Positions 36,104 to 45,420 of a DNA stretch of 51,394 nt are shown here, one piece after another; within the stretch, counting starts at the first letter, position 1; each line of letters begins with the position of its first letter. Both the position numbers and the translations under genes were made by a program. This DNA comes from Verrucomicrobia bacterium SCGC AAA164-E04 (GTDB taxonomy: Bacteria; Verrucomicrobiota; Verrucomicrobiia; Limisphaerales; AAA164-E04). Below the pieces are notes generated by a model, which saw nothing but the letters and a program-made list of their open reading frames with translations, had not been told where the DNA came from and did not search any database. The stretch covers positions 122,101 to 173,494 of the forward strand of contig KB911979.1 of assembly GCA_000383715.1 (NCBI GenBank), in the 5' to 3' direction.

Positions 36104-37060
36104 ATGAATAAAGATTGTTTTTACGGATGTATTCCTGCTCTGATGACTCCTTGTAATCTGGATAGGAGTCCCAACTATGATGCGCTTGTGGACATAGCAA
36201 AACAACTGATGGATGCCGGAATGTCTGGAGTTGTTTATTGCGGTTCGATGGGTGATTGGCCTCTGTTAACAGACCAAGAAAGGCAAGCAGGTGTTCAGAA
36301 ACTGACGGAAGCAGGTGTTCCTGTTGTTGTTGGCACAGGCGCCCAGAACACTCGTTTAGCAGAGGCACATGCACGGCATGCTGCAGAGGTCGGTGCTGCT
36401 GGCTTGATGATGATTCCACGTTTACTCTCAAGAGGAACCTCCCCCGCCGCTCAGAAATCACATTTCGCTACCATTCTGGAGGCGGCACCCGATTTGCCTG
36501 CAGTGATCTACAATAGTCCCTATTACGGATATGAAACACGAGCCGATCTTTTTTTTGAACTTCAAAATCGTTACTCCAACCTTATTGGGTTCAAAGAATT
36601 TGGAGGTCGAGATTCACTGACCTATGCAGCAGAAAATATCACCAATACTAAATCAGACCTTGCGCTGATGGTTGGAGTCGACACACAAGTGTTTCATGGA
36701 TTCATTCATTGTGGTGCAGTGGGGGCCATTACAGGTATTGGTAACGTTCTTCCCAAAGAAGTACTGCACTTTATCCGACTGTGCAAAGCAGCCGTTGGCG
36801 GTGATAGCCAAGCTCGCCGTTATGCCTCCGAACTGGATGAAGCTTTTACCGTTCTTTCTGCCTTCGATGAAGGTCCGGATCTGGTGCTATATTACAAGTA
36901 TTTGATGGTTCTGGAAGGTTTTGAGGTCTTCAGACTTCATTTCAATGAATCGGACGCTCTGTCGTCAAGTCAACAGGCCTATGCGGAGGATCAGCTCAAA
37001 CAGTTTAAGTCATGGTGGTCAAATTGGGAGGGGACGAGCTTTCTACCTGCTGGCTGCTAA
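36104..37060 (+). CDS. DHDPS/NAL-family aldolase, probable 1-pyrroline-4-hydroxy-2-carboxylate deaminase
   Basis: A class I aldolase-fold enzyme of the dihydrodipicolinate synthase family. Schiff-base Lys164 is in 'LIGFKEFGG' and the catalytic Tyr in 'AVIYNSPYYG'. The subgroup sequence ('SGVVYCGSMGDWPLLT', 'MMIPRLLSRG', 'FDEGPDLVLYYKYLMVL') is the one I associate with hydroxyproline clusters, where the enzyme deaminates 1-pyrroline-4-hydroxy-2-carboxylate to 2-oxoglutarate semialdehyde. The next two genes, a 4-hydroxyproline epimerase and a D-amino-acid dehydrogenase, fit that role. The start at ATG 36104 best matches family N-termini; in-frame alternatives are 36050 (GTG), 36065 and 36077. 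No ribosome-binding site helps to choose. Confidence 0.87.
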   Translation: MNKDCFYGCIPALMTPCNLDRSPNYDALVDIAKQLMDAGMSGVVYCGSMGDWPLLTDQERQAGVQKLTEAGVPVVVGTGAQNTRLAEAHARHAAEVGAAGLMMIPRLLSRGTSPAAQKSHFATILEAAPDLPAVIYNSPYYGYETRADLFFELQNRYSNLIGFKEFGGRDSLTYAAENITNTKSDLALMVGVDTQVFHGFIHCGAVGAITGIGNVLPKEVLHFIRLCKAAVGGDSQARRYASELDEAFTVLSAFDEGPDLVLYYKYLMVLEGFEVFRLHFNESDALSSSQQAYAEDQLKQFKSWWSNWEGTSFLPAGC

Positions 37061-37104
37061 GTGTTGGTAAACATTTTTGGGTGTAACTTTTCTCTGTTTC
37101 CTCC

Positions 37105-38067
37105 ATGTCTCAACTTAATACAAGCGTGCGGGTGATTGATTCTCACACGGAAGGTGAACCCACTCGCGTGATCATTCAAGGTGGACCAGAGTTAGGGGAA
37201 GGCAGCATGCGTGAAAAGGCGGATCGATTTGAAAAAGTATTTGATGACTTTCGCAAGTCAATGATTCTTGAGCCACGAGGTTCCGATATTTTGGTTGGAG
37301 CCTTGCTTTGCCCTTCCTCCAATCCTGATTGTGCCAGTGGGGTCATCTTTTTTAATAATGTCGGTTTGCTTGGAATGTGCGGGCATGGAACCATTGGTGT
37401 CGCAGTCACTCTGGCTCATATAGGTCATATCCGCGAAGGAAATCACCGATTGGATACGCCTGTTGGTGAGGTAAGTTTTGAACTCAAGGAGGGGAATTGT
37501 GTTACGATTGAAAATGTACCCAGCTGGCGCGCTAAGAAAGATGTGACCTTGGATATTGATGAGCTAGGGGAAGTTAAAGGGGATATTGCATGGGGTGGTA
37601 ACTGGTTTTTCCTAACAGCCTTCTGTCCTTGTCCGCTGATAAATGAAAACACCGAAGAGCTTCAAAGAATAGCCATGAAAATTCGAAGGCATCTTGATAG
37701 GCATGGAATCACCGGCGATAATGGAGAAGCGATTGATCACATTGAAATGTTTTCAGAGCCCGTTGCCAGGGATGCGCACAGCCGTAATTTTGTGCTGTGT
37801 CCTGGAGGTGTTTATGATCGTTCCCCCTGCGGTACGGGAACCAGTGCCAAGCTGGCCTGTTTGGCTGCCGACAAGGCATGGGAATCAGGACATACTTGGA
37901 TTCAGGAAAGTGTGATTGGAAGTCGGTTTGAAGGCACTTACAAACGCATCGATGACAGGCGCATCATTCCATCGATCACTGGTAACGCTTATGTCTACGG
38001 TGAAACAAACTTGCTTCATTCGCCAGAAGACCCGTTTAAAGCCGGGCAATATGGCTCGCATGAATAA
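37105..38067 (+). CDS. 4-hydroxyproline 2-epimerase (proline racemase family)
   Basis: A 320-residue cofactor-independent epimerase. Both catalytic cysteines are present, Cys92 in 'GMCGHGTIG' and Cys242 in 'RSPCGTGTSA', which separates it from trans-3-hydroxyproline dehydratases, where one is replaced by Thr. It opens with 'VIDSHTEGEPTRV', typical of the family. It would convert trans-4-hydroxy-L-proline to cis-4-hydroxy-D-proline, the substrate of the downstream FAD enzyme. Its stop overlaps the AAAGG ribosome-binding site of that gene, so the two are closely coupled. Proline racemase activity is the main alternative, but the neighbours favour hydroxyproline. Confidence 0.93.
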   Translation: MSQLNTSVRVIDSHTEGEPTRVIIQGGPELGEGSMREKADRFEKVFDDFRKSMILEPRGSDILVGALLCPSSNPDCASGVIFFNNVGLLGMCGHGTIGVAVTLAHIGHIREGNHRLDTPVGEVSFELKEGNCVTIENVPSWRAKKDVTLDIDELGEVKGDIAWGGNWFFLTAFCPCPLINENTEELQRIAMKIRRHLDRHGITGDNGEAIDHIEMFSEPVARDAHSRNFVLCPGGVYDRSPCGTGTSAKLACLAADKAWESGHTWIQESVIGSRFEGTYKRIDDRRIIPSITGNAYVYGETNLLHSPEDPFKAGQYGSHE

Positions 38068-38076
38068 AGGAATTGA

Positions 38077-39351
38077 ATGATTCAAGGCATGAACGCATCC
38101 ACGGGAAAAGTCCTGATTGTTGGCGGTGGAGTGATTGGAATTGCTTGTGCCCATTATCTGATGCGCAGTGGGTTCAAAGTCACTGTTATTGATCAAGGTT
38201 CGATGGGAGGAGCATGCTCTCATGGTAATTGTGGTTATATTTGCCCGAGCCACGTGCTTCCATTGACCGAGCCTGCTGCGTTGCGTGTGGCGATCAAATC
38301 CCTTTTTCAACCAGACGCCCCATTCAGAGTCAAACCTACGTTTGATCGCAAGGTTTTGCGCTGGTTCTGGGAATTTGCTCGCCGATGTCGACACCGCGTC
38401 ATGCTGGAATCTGGACATCATCTGAAAGCCATTCTAGATGCTTCCATGCACGAATATCACCACCTGGTGAAAGAGGAGTCGATCGAATGTGAATGGAAAT
38501 CATCGGGCTTGCTTTATGTGAATCAGACAGCGAAGGGCATGCATGAGTTTGCGAAAACCGATCAATTGTTGAAGAACGAGTTCAACGTGGCGGCTCGTCG
38601 AGTGGAAGGAGATGAACTTCCGTTATTGGACCCTGCTTTGAAGCCTGGACTGGCAGGAGCCTTCCTTTACGAAGGTGATACCATGTTACGCCCGGATCAT
38701 TTGTGTGCTGAGTGGAAACTTCAGTTGCAGGCGCAGGGAGTGGAGTTTATCGAACATTGTAAAGCGATTTCTGTTGAGCGGGAATCGCATCGGGTTAAAT
38801 TTGTCATTACTTCAAATGGCCCCATCACATGCGATCATTTCGTTTTTGCAGCAGGCTCCTGGAGCAGTGAATGGGGAGCTGAGCTTGGGATTGAGATTCC
38901 GATCCAGCCGGGCAAAGGATATTCAGTCACGATGAAACGTCCGGAGGTCTGTCCTCAATACCCCATGCTTTTTCCTGAGCATCGAGTTGGGGTGACTCCT
39001 TTCGATGATGCTTATCGATTGGGTTCGATGATGGAATTTGTCGGGTTTGATCAATCCATTCCAGATAAAAGAATTCAACAGCTCAAACGCTCGGCAGAAC
39101 CCTATTTAAAACAACCGTGGACCGAAGAAATATTTGAAACCTGGTATGGCTGGCGGCCGATGACATGGGACAGTCTACCCGTCATTGGACAAGCTCCCGG
39201 TTTGGATAACGTATTTTTGGCAACGGGCCACAATATGCTTGGCCTGAGTCTTGCCCCATCGACTGGCAGATTGCTAGCTGAAATTGTTACCAACAAGAAA
39301 ACGCATATCGACCCCGCTCCTTACTCCCCGGAGCGATTTCAAGTGGCTTGA
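38077..39351 (+). CDS. FAD-dependent D-amino-acid dehydrogenase, probable D-hydroxyproline dehydrogenase
   Basis: A 424-residue DAO-fold flavoprotein with an N-terminal dinucleotide-binding motif 'VLIVGGGVIGIACAHYL' and the DadA-like C-terminal 'WYGWRPMTWDSLPVIG' and 'ATGHNMLGLSLAPSTGRL' segments. In the hydroxyproline pathway this step oxidises cis-4-hydroxy-D-proline to 1-pyrroline-4-hydroxy-2-carboxylate. AAAGG six bases before ATG 38077 supports the start. The gene is nine bases after the epimerase. The last pathway enzyme, 2-oxoglutarate semialdehyde dehydrogenase, is not in the window. It is convergent with the LamG protein gene. Confidence 0.9.
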   Translation: MIQGMNASTGKVLIVGGGVIGIACAHYLMRSGFKVTVIDQGSMGGACSHGNCGYICPSHVLPLTEPAALRVAIKSLFQPDAPFRVKPTFDRKVLRWFWEFARRCRHRVMLESGHHLKAILDASMHEYHHLVKEESIECEWKSSGLLYVNQTAKGMHEFAKTDQLLKNEFNVAARRVEGDELPLLDPALKPGLAGAFLYEGDTMLRPDHLCAEWKLQLQAQGVEFIEHCKAISVERESHRVKFVITSNGPITCDHFVFAAGSWSSEWGAELGIEIPIQPGKGYSVTMKRPEVCPQYPMLFPEHRVGVTPFDDAYRLGSMMEFVGFDQSIPDKRIQQLKRSAEPYLKQPWTEEIFETWYGWRPMTWDSLPVIGQAPGLDNVFLATGHNMLGLSLAPSTGRLLAEIVTNKKTHIDPAPYSPERFQVA

Positions 39352-39393
39352 ATTTTATTCATCAACCCAATGAGGATAATCGATTTTATGACG

Positions 39394-39421
39394 AAAAAAC
39401 GGGAAGGCTGTCGCCCTCCCG
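39394..39421 (-). terminator. Intrinsic terminator of the LamG protein gene
   Basis: On the minus strand an 8-bp stem (39421-39414 with 39407-39400, one G-U wobble, six-base loop) is followed by six T residues (39399-39394). The mismatch would be an A-C clash if read on the plus strand, so it is built for the minus strand. It lies 27 bases after the stop of the LamG gene. Confidence 0.88.
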
Positions 39422-39447
39422 CTGAGTAAAAAAAGACTTTGTGTGCT

Positions 39448-42400
39448 TCAGTTCGGAATGACGACCACGTCATCAATGTAGAACCCGAAGTTTTGTTCAA
39501 CGGTATCCGTGACCAATCTGAATTCAATACGAATCTTGCGACCCGCATTGGGGCCTGCCAGTCGTATGTTTCGTTGGGTCCAGTCAGCTGTGCTGCCTGC
39601 CTGAAGAAATACTTGCTGGATGAGATCCCCTGAATCTCCATCCAGAATATTTACACTGACATTGTGGAAATCGATTTCCACATCCACCGCATGAAATTCG
39701 GAAAAAGACAGGTTGGCGATAGTGACTTCGGTGAGATCAATAACCGGTGAAAGTAACCATGCATCTGTGTTTGGTTCGAAATTACCATCGAGATCAGTAG
39801 CGAAAGCATTCGAACCGGATGCAGCTCCGTTTGGACCCGCGGTTGGAGTGCCGAGTTCCCATTCATCCTGACTGCCTCCATGAGTCCATCCCTTTGCTCC
39901 CGATTCAAAGTCATCTTCGAAGACAGGTGGCGGTGGCAATGAAACGATTTGATAGAATCCCATGTTTTCCGGGGTGGCGAAGGTTACGGAAAAGCGTCCA
40001 TCTCCCTGATCTTCCATCGATAATCCTTCAAGATCACTCCAGGGACTGTCCATAGCCTCCTTTATCTGTACAGAATGACTCCTCGCTGAGAAAGGGGTGA
40101 AGAAGGAAAGGGTGAAATTGTCTCCATCTGCTGCAAAGGACTCAATGGTGATTGGATCGAGCTCTTCTGATAACGGTTTCCCACTGAGTCCATTGGCATA
40201 GATTGAAAGAATATCATTGGCAGAGAGTGCCCGCTGCCAGATACCCAAATCATCCATTCCTCCCTGGTATGGGCGATTGATCCAGCTGTCGTCTTCGATC
40301 TCGTAATTCCCCAATACCAGTGGAAGCGTGTTCAATTCGCCGAGTCGCCCGCTTAATGGGTTGCCAACGGGTTCGCCATTTTTGTACCACTGTATGGTGC
40401 CTGATTTTGTGACATATGCGAAGTGCTGCCAGATTTCGGCATCCACGGTGTTTCCCGGAGAGGAGTAAGGTGTCTTACCGATGCCATGGACGCGTGCAAC
40501 ACCTCCTTTTATAAGAACAAAATCATAATTGACATCCTTTCTTATCACTCGATCAAAGTCGCTGCCGCCCGAAAATAGCACGGGATTCAACCAGACAGAA
40601 ACAGTGGCATCGGTGGTCAAATTCAATAAATCGCTGTGCGGTACTTCAACAAAATCATCCTCTCCATCGAAAAATAAAGAACCGCCAATCATACCTGTTT
40701 GAAAAGCTCCATCATCAAAATTGAAAAGTGTGCCCGACATTTTATTGTCCGTCACATCCCCAACGGTCTCTCCCGAGGTTTCATCAAAGGTGAAATGAGC
40801 AGCCAGGCCACTGGTAATGGCTCCCAGTTCCTCGATCGTGAGCACGGCGTTTTCACTTGTTGCGGCTCCCTGGGTATTGGTGATTTCTACTGAGTAGGCA
40901 CCGGTATCTGATGGCAGTAGTCGCTGAAGTGTCAGTTGGCGATTAGTTGCACCTTCAATGGATTGGCCTTTATGCAGCCATTGGTAACTCACGGGCCGCA
41001 TGCCCGTTGCAACAACACTGAAGGTGACGCTAGTACCCTCGAGTTTCTTTTGTGCTGCGGGTTGAATTTCGATGACGGGAGCACCGGCGATGTCTTTTCC
41101 GGCAACTTCCAGGATCTCAGCTTCACTGATAGGGCGTTGCCAGATGGAAAGTTCGTCCAACGCGCCATCAAGGAACCGAAGAGCGGTATCCACATCATCA
41201 TAGGAACCCATTGTCAGTGGAAGATCATTCGGTGCGCCTAAATGGCCTTCAGCCGGTTCAGCCAAGGGAATCCCATTTTTATACATGGTCACCGTGTCGT
41301 TTTTGTAAACGATGGTGAAATGTTGCCATTCATCCAATAGAATCAAACCCTGAGGAGCATTCAGTTCCCATCCCTTTTTTTGGACCGCTCCGTTGTCATT
41401 GCCATCTCCTGCACGCACTGTCAGAGTGCGCGTGACGGTTCCCGGATCATTGACTAAGCGAATTCCGAGATGATTGCCTTTGCGTAAAATGTAGCTGGAA
41501 GCTCGGGTATAACTACCAGCTTCTTCTATCTCTCCATAAGATCGAGGTTTAACCCAGAAAGCGATGGAGGCTTCCGTTTTTATTTGGTTCAGGTTGTCGT
41601 CGTGACCAATCGCTACCAGTGCACCCAAACCGTCAAAATCCAATCCATTGTTGACTTGGGCACTGGTGAAACCATTGCCTGCAAATCCAAGTAATTCTCC
41701 GTCATTACGATTAGAAGAACCGTCTGCCGCGGTTGATCCACTGGATTCATCAAAACTCCAATAAGCCACGCGGCCCGTTTCCAATCCAGTGACAGGAGTC
41801 ACGGTGACTGTTGCTAAAGCACTTTTGATTTCTCCAGCATTGTTGCTTATGGCGACACGGTAATCTCCAGCGTCCTTTGTCGAAACATCGGTGATGAGTA
41901 ATTTGGCAGTGGTCTGTGATCTAAGCATTTCGTCACCTTTATACCATAGAAAACTCAGGGGTTGCTCCCCATCTGCGCCCACCTGCAATGACAGGGTGCT
42001 ACCTTCAAAGATGGTTGTTGATTGAGGGTCAGTTGCAACAACTGGCACTCCTTGTGGTTCACTGCTGGCAATAATGTCGTTGATCTCAGCTTCGCTGACA
42101 GGGCGATTGTAGATCAGCAATTGATCCATGAGACCGTTGAAGTGGTTGCCGGAATCGTCCGACCCTATAAAAAGAGGCAGCTGCGCGTCATCGACAGGGC
42201 CCCCAATATCAACGGTGTTCTTGAGCACGCCGTTGATATAGACACGAATCTCAGTTTCGTCTACCACACCTGTAATGTGATACCAGACACCTGCGTTCAA
42301 TGTCTCTCCTATGCCCGCCGTTCTATTTGAACCACCATCCTTCACCAAAAAGTTCATGCCACCGTTGGCAACCCCTTGGAGAAGAAAATAACTGTTGCTT

Positions 42401-42771
42401 TTCTCAAGCATACGGTTTCCTGCCCCATTTGCCGCCAGCTCAACATTGGATTTAAACCAGGTCATAATGGTCATCGAGCTTGTAATATCGCCTCCAATGG
42501 AAGGGGCATCGGGTACTTCAATATGATTCGATCCGTCGAATGCGATTGCACCGCCGTTTCTTCCGGCGACCCATTGTGAACCATCATCAGCGAAGTTGAT
42601 GAGAGCGCCGTTGTTGTTTCCTGAGCTATCGCTGGCGGTTAATCCGCTGGTTTCATCAAATTCCCATTGCGCTACCAAACCATCGGTAACCGGTATTTCA
42701 GCTGATGAACCTGACCATGTAATGCATATTAGCGCAGCCAAGGTGGCTGCATGTAACATTGATTGTTTCAT
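39448..42771 (-). CDS. Secreted multidomain LamG/Ig protein
   Basis: 1107 residues with a signal peptide (cleavage near 'SGSSAE'). Three concanavalin A-like LamG domains (about residues 30-240, 330-560 and 655-870; each with 'WEFDETSG' or 'WSFDESSG' or 'FTFDETSG' openings and 'MTWF', 'LGNYEIEDD' type strands) alternate with two Ig-like domains ('FLWYKGDEML', 'YQWLHKGQSI', both with 'DTGAYS' or 'DAGDYR'). The last 145 residues ('DDFESGAKGWTHGG', 'NAFATDLDGNF', 'FGFYIDDVVV') form a MAM/choice-of-anchor-J-like lectin domain. It probably binds carbohydrate or cell-surface polymer outside the cell. It has its own promoter and terminator, so it is a single-gene transcript. Confidence 0.88.
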   Translation of the reverse strand: MKQSMLHAATLAALICITWSGSSAEIPVTDGLVAQWEFDETSGLTASDSSGNNNGALINFADDGSQWVAGRNGGAIAFDGSNHIEVPDAPSIGGDITSSMTIMTWFKSNVELAANGAGNRMLEKSNSYFLLQGVANGGMNFLVKDGGSNRTAGIGETLNAGVWYHITGVVDETEIRVYINGVLKNTVDIGGPVDDAQLPLFIGSDDSGNHFNGLMDQLLIYNRPVSEAEINDIIASSEPQGVPVVATDPQSTTIFEGSTLSLQVGADGEQPLSFLWYKGDEMLRSQTTAKLLITDVSTKDAGDYRVAISNNAGEIKSALATVTVTPVTGLETGRVAYWSFDESSGSTAADGSSNRNDGELLGFAGNGFTSAQVNNGLDFDGLGALVAIGHDDNLNQIKTEASIAFWVKPRSYGEIEEAGSYTRASSYILRKGNHLGIRLVNDPGTVTRTLTVRAGDGNDNGAVQKKGWELNAPQGLILLDEWQHFTIVYKNDTVTMYKNGIPLAEPAEGHLGAPNDLPLTMGSYDDVDTALRFLDGALDELSIWQRPISEAEILEVAGKDIAGAPVIEIQPAAQKKLEGTSVTFSVVATGMRPVSYQWLHKGQSIEGATNRQLTLQRLLPSDTGAYSVEITNTQGAATSENAVLTIEELGAITSGLAAHFTFDETSGETVGDVTDNKMSGTLFNFDDGAFQTGMIGGSLFFDGEDDFVEVPHSDLLNLTTDATVSVWLNPVLFSGGSDFDRVIRKDVNYDFVLIKGGVARVHGIGKTPYSSPGNTVDAEIWQHFAYVTKSGTIQWYKNGEPVGNPLSGRLGELNTLPLVLGNYEIEDDSWINRPYQGGMDDLGIWQRALSANDILSIYANGLSGKPLSEELDPITIESFAADGDNFTLSFFTPFSARSHSVQIKEAMDSPWSDLEGLSMEDQGDGRFSVTFATPENMGFYQIVSLPPPPVFEDDFESGAKGWTHGGSQDEWELGTPTAGPNGAASGSNAFATDLDGNFEPNTDAWLLSPVIDLTEVTIANLSFSEFHAVDVEIDFHNVSVNILDGDSGDLIQQVFLQAGSTADWTQRNIRLAGPNAGRKIRIEFRLVTDTVEQNFGFYIDDVVVIPN

Positions 42772-42816
42772 GAATATCTTGGGTTGAATAAATAAGTTTG
42801 GGGATTAGTAACATTA

Positions 42817-42844
42817 TTTATAACGAAGATTTTTTGGGTGACAA
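42817..42844 (-). promoter_or_regulatory. Sigma-70-type promoter of the LamG protein gene
   Basis: On the minus strand TTGTCA (42844-42839) and TATAAA (42822-42817) are separated by 16 bases. Transcription would start near 42810, about 39 bases before the ATG at 42771. Confidence 0.65.
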
Positions 42845-42977
42845 GCATATCCCGGAGCGCATTGGGACAAATAGATATCCCATCTGCGATCAAGAGAAGG
42901 TAGATGGGTTCCTCCCTGACCCGTTTTCGCGTTAGAGTAAGGAGTTGGTCATTCTATAGTTAGAACAGACCGTCTTG

Positions 42978-45191
42978 CTAATTACCATCAAACAGATACG
43001 TCGGGCGATTAATATCGCTGTTCAGGTCGAATCTCGGAAATGCTTTCATGGAGATGACGAGCGCGATGGTGTAGTCGCTTTCCTGATTTTCGCGAGGATT
43101 GCGCATTCGAAGGCTGAAAGCGCCGGTGAAGCTTCTGAAATCTCTGTAAACGGTGTAGGATTGTTCTTCCATCCGATTATCCCGTGCTTCAAAATGGTGG
43201 TTGATGCGTGCACCCCAGTTTTCGTTCAATCGATAATAAATGCGGGTGTAATACGCGTTATTCCCAGTTCCCCAGTAGGTTGGTTCGTCGCGTATGAAAA
43301 TATTTCCAACTTGAAGACTCCAAGTGTCATTGGGCGTCAAGGTGATACTCTGATCTGCCAGACGGTAATCTTCATCTTCCAGGCTGTAACGCACCTGCGA
43401 GCCCATATTGAGCCAGGAACGGGGACGGAAATTGATATCTGAAGTCATGTCCGCAAAATCATCCTGTCCCACCTCAGGATGGAGTCTCCAGTCAGCGAAT
43501 AAATTCCAATAAACAAGATTCTCGATGATTTCATCTTCACCTCGTTTGGTTTGAAGTTGGTTGCGCAAGCCAACTCGCATCACATTGCTGGTGTCAATGG
43601 CATCAATGGCATTGAACGCCGGGAAACCAATCGGTAGCATGCGCAGGCTTGGCATGTCGTAATCGAACTGTGGAATACTGTTTGGGCGTGCGTTGGGTTT
43701 GGGGACAAAAACATAATTTACCGAGGGAACGACAACGTGTTTAAGGCCCCTTGCGTCAAAAATGTTGCTTTTGTATTGAGGGAAGACACGTGACAGTTTT
43801 ACAGAGGCTTCAGTACCGGTGTTGAAAATAAATCGCGTCTGTTCGTTCAAGCTTGTTCCAGTTCCCGTCGTGGAAGAATAGTAACCGTAGCGACCGCCAA
43901 TTCTGGGAGTCAAATTCAGCCAGCCAAAATAATTTTTCGGGTAAAGTATTTGATGGAAACTGTCAAACCTGGCCGCATCAAAGTCCGGGAGATTGTCATA
44001 CATGTATTCACGGGAGAAATAGCCAGCTGAGGTTTCACTTTCGTAAAACAGAGGAGTGACCCCGATTTGTTGCCTCAACCCGGTGAATTTGATTTCCGGT
44101 AGCCGTTCGACACGGTTGAAAAAATCATTCATCCTTGGTTGGGCAAGGGCGCTCAGCGCGAAATTACGCCACTGTTGGTTTAACTCAATGTATGATTTTG
44201 GCTGCGTGTTCTGTCGATGAAAGGTTTCGAAAAAATCTCGGTTCAGCAATGGGTCGGACATTTTTTGAATAGAAACTTTTGCGGTGAGTTGATCGCTGAT
44301 TTGCGCTTGATGAAACCACCCAAGACGGAAGCGGTCATTGGTGATCCGATTTCCCTGCGCATCCAGTTCTGTATTCCGATCATCTAGATAGTATGTCTGT
44401 AGCTCGCCAGAACCCCAAACGGGACCCAAATGATAATCAAAATCGGGGCCTCCAGCAAAACCTCTGCTGGTGCGGTAATCAAAGTTAAATGTCGTATCCA
44501 GGTTTTCGGAGGTTTGCCAGTTGTATTCGTTGAGAAGGAAATAACCAAATCTGGAGCGATATCCAGGGGTTGTATTGAATTGACTGCTGCCTCTATCGAG
44601 GTTTCCACGTAACTTGGGTAGACGAATCAACGGGATTTTCCCTGCATAGACAGTTGAACCCTGGGCCTCGAAACGTTCCTGGTTGATAATATCAACCGAT
44701 TCCATTTTTACCTTTAAAAATGGCTCCTCATGATCGTCTGTGCTTACGTAAGCGCTACCTATGCGATAATTGCCGGCCGTGGGATCTGCGTAAAGTTCAG
44801 TTCCAGATGCTACAAAAGGTGATTGGCCTGCCCGGTAAGCTCCTGCAGCCAATATGCGCGTTACATAGTTGTAACGAATCTCTTCACCCCGCCATACCAG
44901 GCCGTTTTGATGCATGGAGACGTTTCCTTCAGCAAGTATGTCCCCGATTTCCGCATCGATTGTGATGCGATCGGCTTGAATCGATGCACCTCCGGAAGAT
45001 GGGTCACTGATGTTGATTGCTACGCCATAAAAGGCAGTGGCGATGTTGGTCTCATGATTAAATGACCAGACACCCTCGTCTGTGGGGACGATTTCCCATT
45101 CGACGTCCGAAAAGTCAGCAGCAAAGAGAAAACCACCATTCACCCAGAACAGGCACAGCAAGTAACGAAATATGTTTGTCCAATCGAGCAT
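42978..45191 (-). CDS. lptD: LPS-assembly protein LptD (OstA family)
   Basis: LptD is the outer-membrane beta-barrel that inserts lipopolysaccharide into the outer leaflet. Residues after a signal peptide (hydrophobic 'FRYLLCLFWVNGGFLFAA') hold an OstA/jellyroll region ('GASIQADRITIDAEIGDILAEGNV' in outline, 'GEEIRYNY') and then a long barrel of alternating strands ('YGYYSSTTG', 'RFRLGWFHQ', 'YTRIYYRL'). The C-terminus is Asn. ATG 45191 is chosen because it leaves a normal signal peptide; the frame could begin at 45230. At about 737 residues the length is normal. It shows that the organism is diderm and probably makes LPS. The gene lies alone between the LamG gene and the lipoprotein set, all on the minus strand. 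Confidence 0.9.
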   Translation of the reverse strand: MLDWTNIFRYLLCLFWVNGGFLFAADFSDVEWEIVPTDEGVWSFNHETNIATAFYGVAINISDPSSGGASIQADRITIDAEIGDILAEGNVSMHQNGLVWRGEEIRYNYVTRILAAGAYRAGQSPFVASGTELYADPTAGNYRIGSAYVSTDDHEEPFLKVKMESVDIINQERFEAQGSTVYAGKIPLIRLPKLRGNLDRGSSQFNTTPGYRSRFGYFLLNEYNWQTSENLDTTFNFDYRTSRGFAGGPDFDYHLGPVWGSGELQTYYLDDRNTELDAQGNRITNDRFRLGWFHQAQISDQLTAKVSIQKMSDPLLNRDFFETFHRQNTQPKSYIELNQQWRNFALSALAQPRMNDFFNRVERLPEIKFTGLRQQIGVTPLFYESETSAGYFSREYMYDNLPDFDAARFDSFHQILYPKNYFGWLNLTPRIGGRYGYYSSTTGTGTSLNEQTRFIFNTGTEASVKLSRVFPQYKSNIFDARGLKHVVVPSVNYVFVPKPNARPNSIPQFDYDMPSLRMLPIGFPAFNAIDAIDTSNVMRVGLRNQLQTKRGEDEIIENLVYWNLFADWRLHPEVGQDDFADMTSDINFRPRSWLNMGSQVRYSLEDEDYRLADQSITLTPNDTWSLQVGNIFIRDEPTYWGTGNNAYYTRIYYRLNENWGARINHHFEARDNRMEEQSYTVYRDFRSFTGAFSLRMRNPRENQESDYTIALVISMKAFPRFDLNSDINRPTYLFDGN

Positions 45192-45420
45192 GTTTGAGAC
45201 CATCCTGCCACTTTCAAAACCTTGTGCCAAGTGCAGAAGCAGCTTCGTGTCATTCAGTCAAGCGAGCATGAAGATCAGTGCCCCAGCGAGACCTCCTGAT
45301 CCTGGCGCTGTGAATGATTTCAGCTCCAATCTGATTCAGGTGGGGTATGTTATTTTAATGAGAATTTCGTGGTGTGTTGATCTCTTCAATATAGAGGTGA
45401 GGAAAATGATCGGCATGAGG

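Noticed and set aside
42879..42908. Inverted repeat CCCATCT/AGATGGG after the lptD stop
   Set aside because: Only 7 bp with a 16-base loop and no T-run; not enough for a terminator call.
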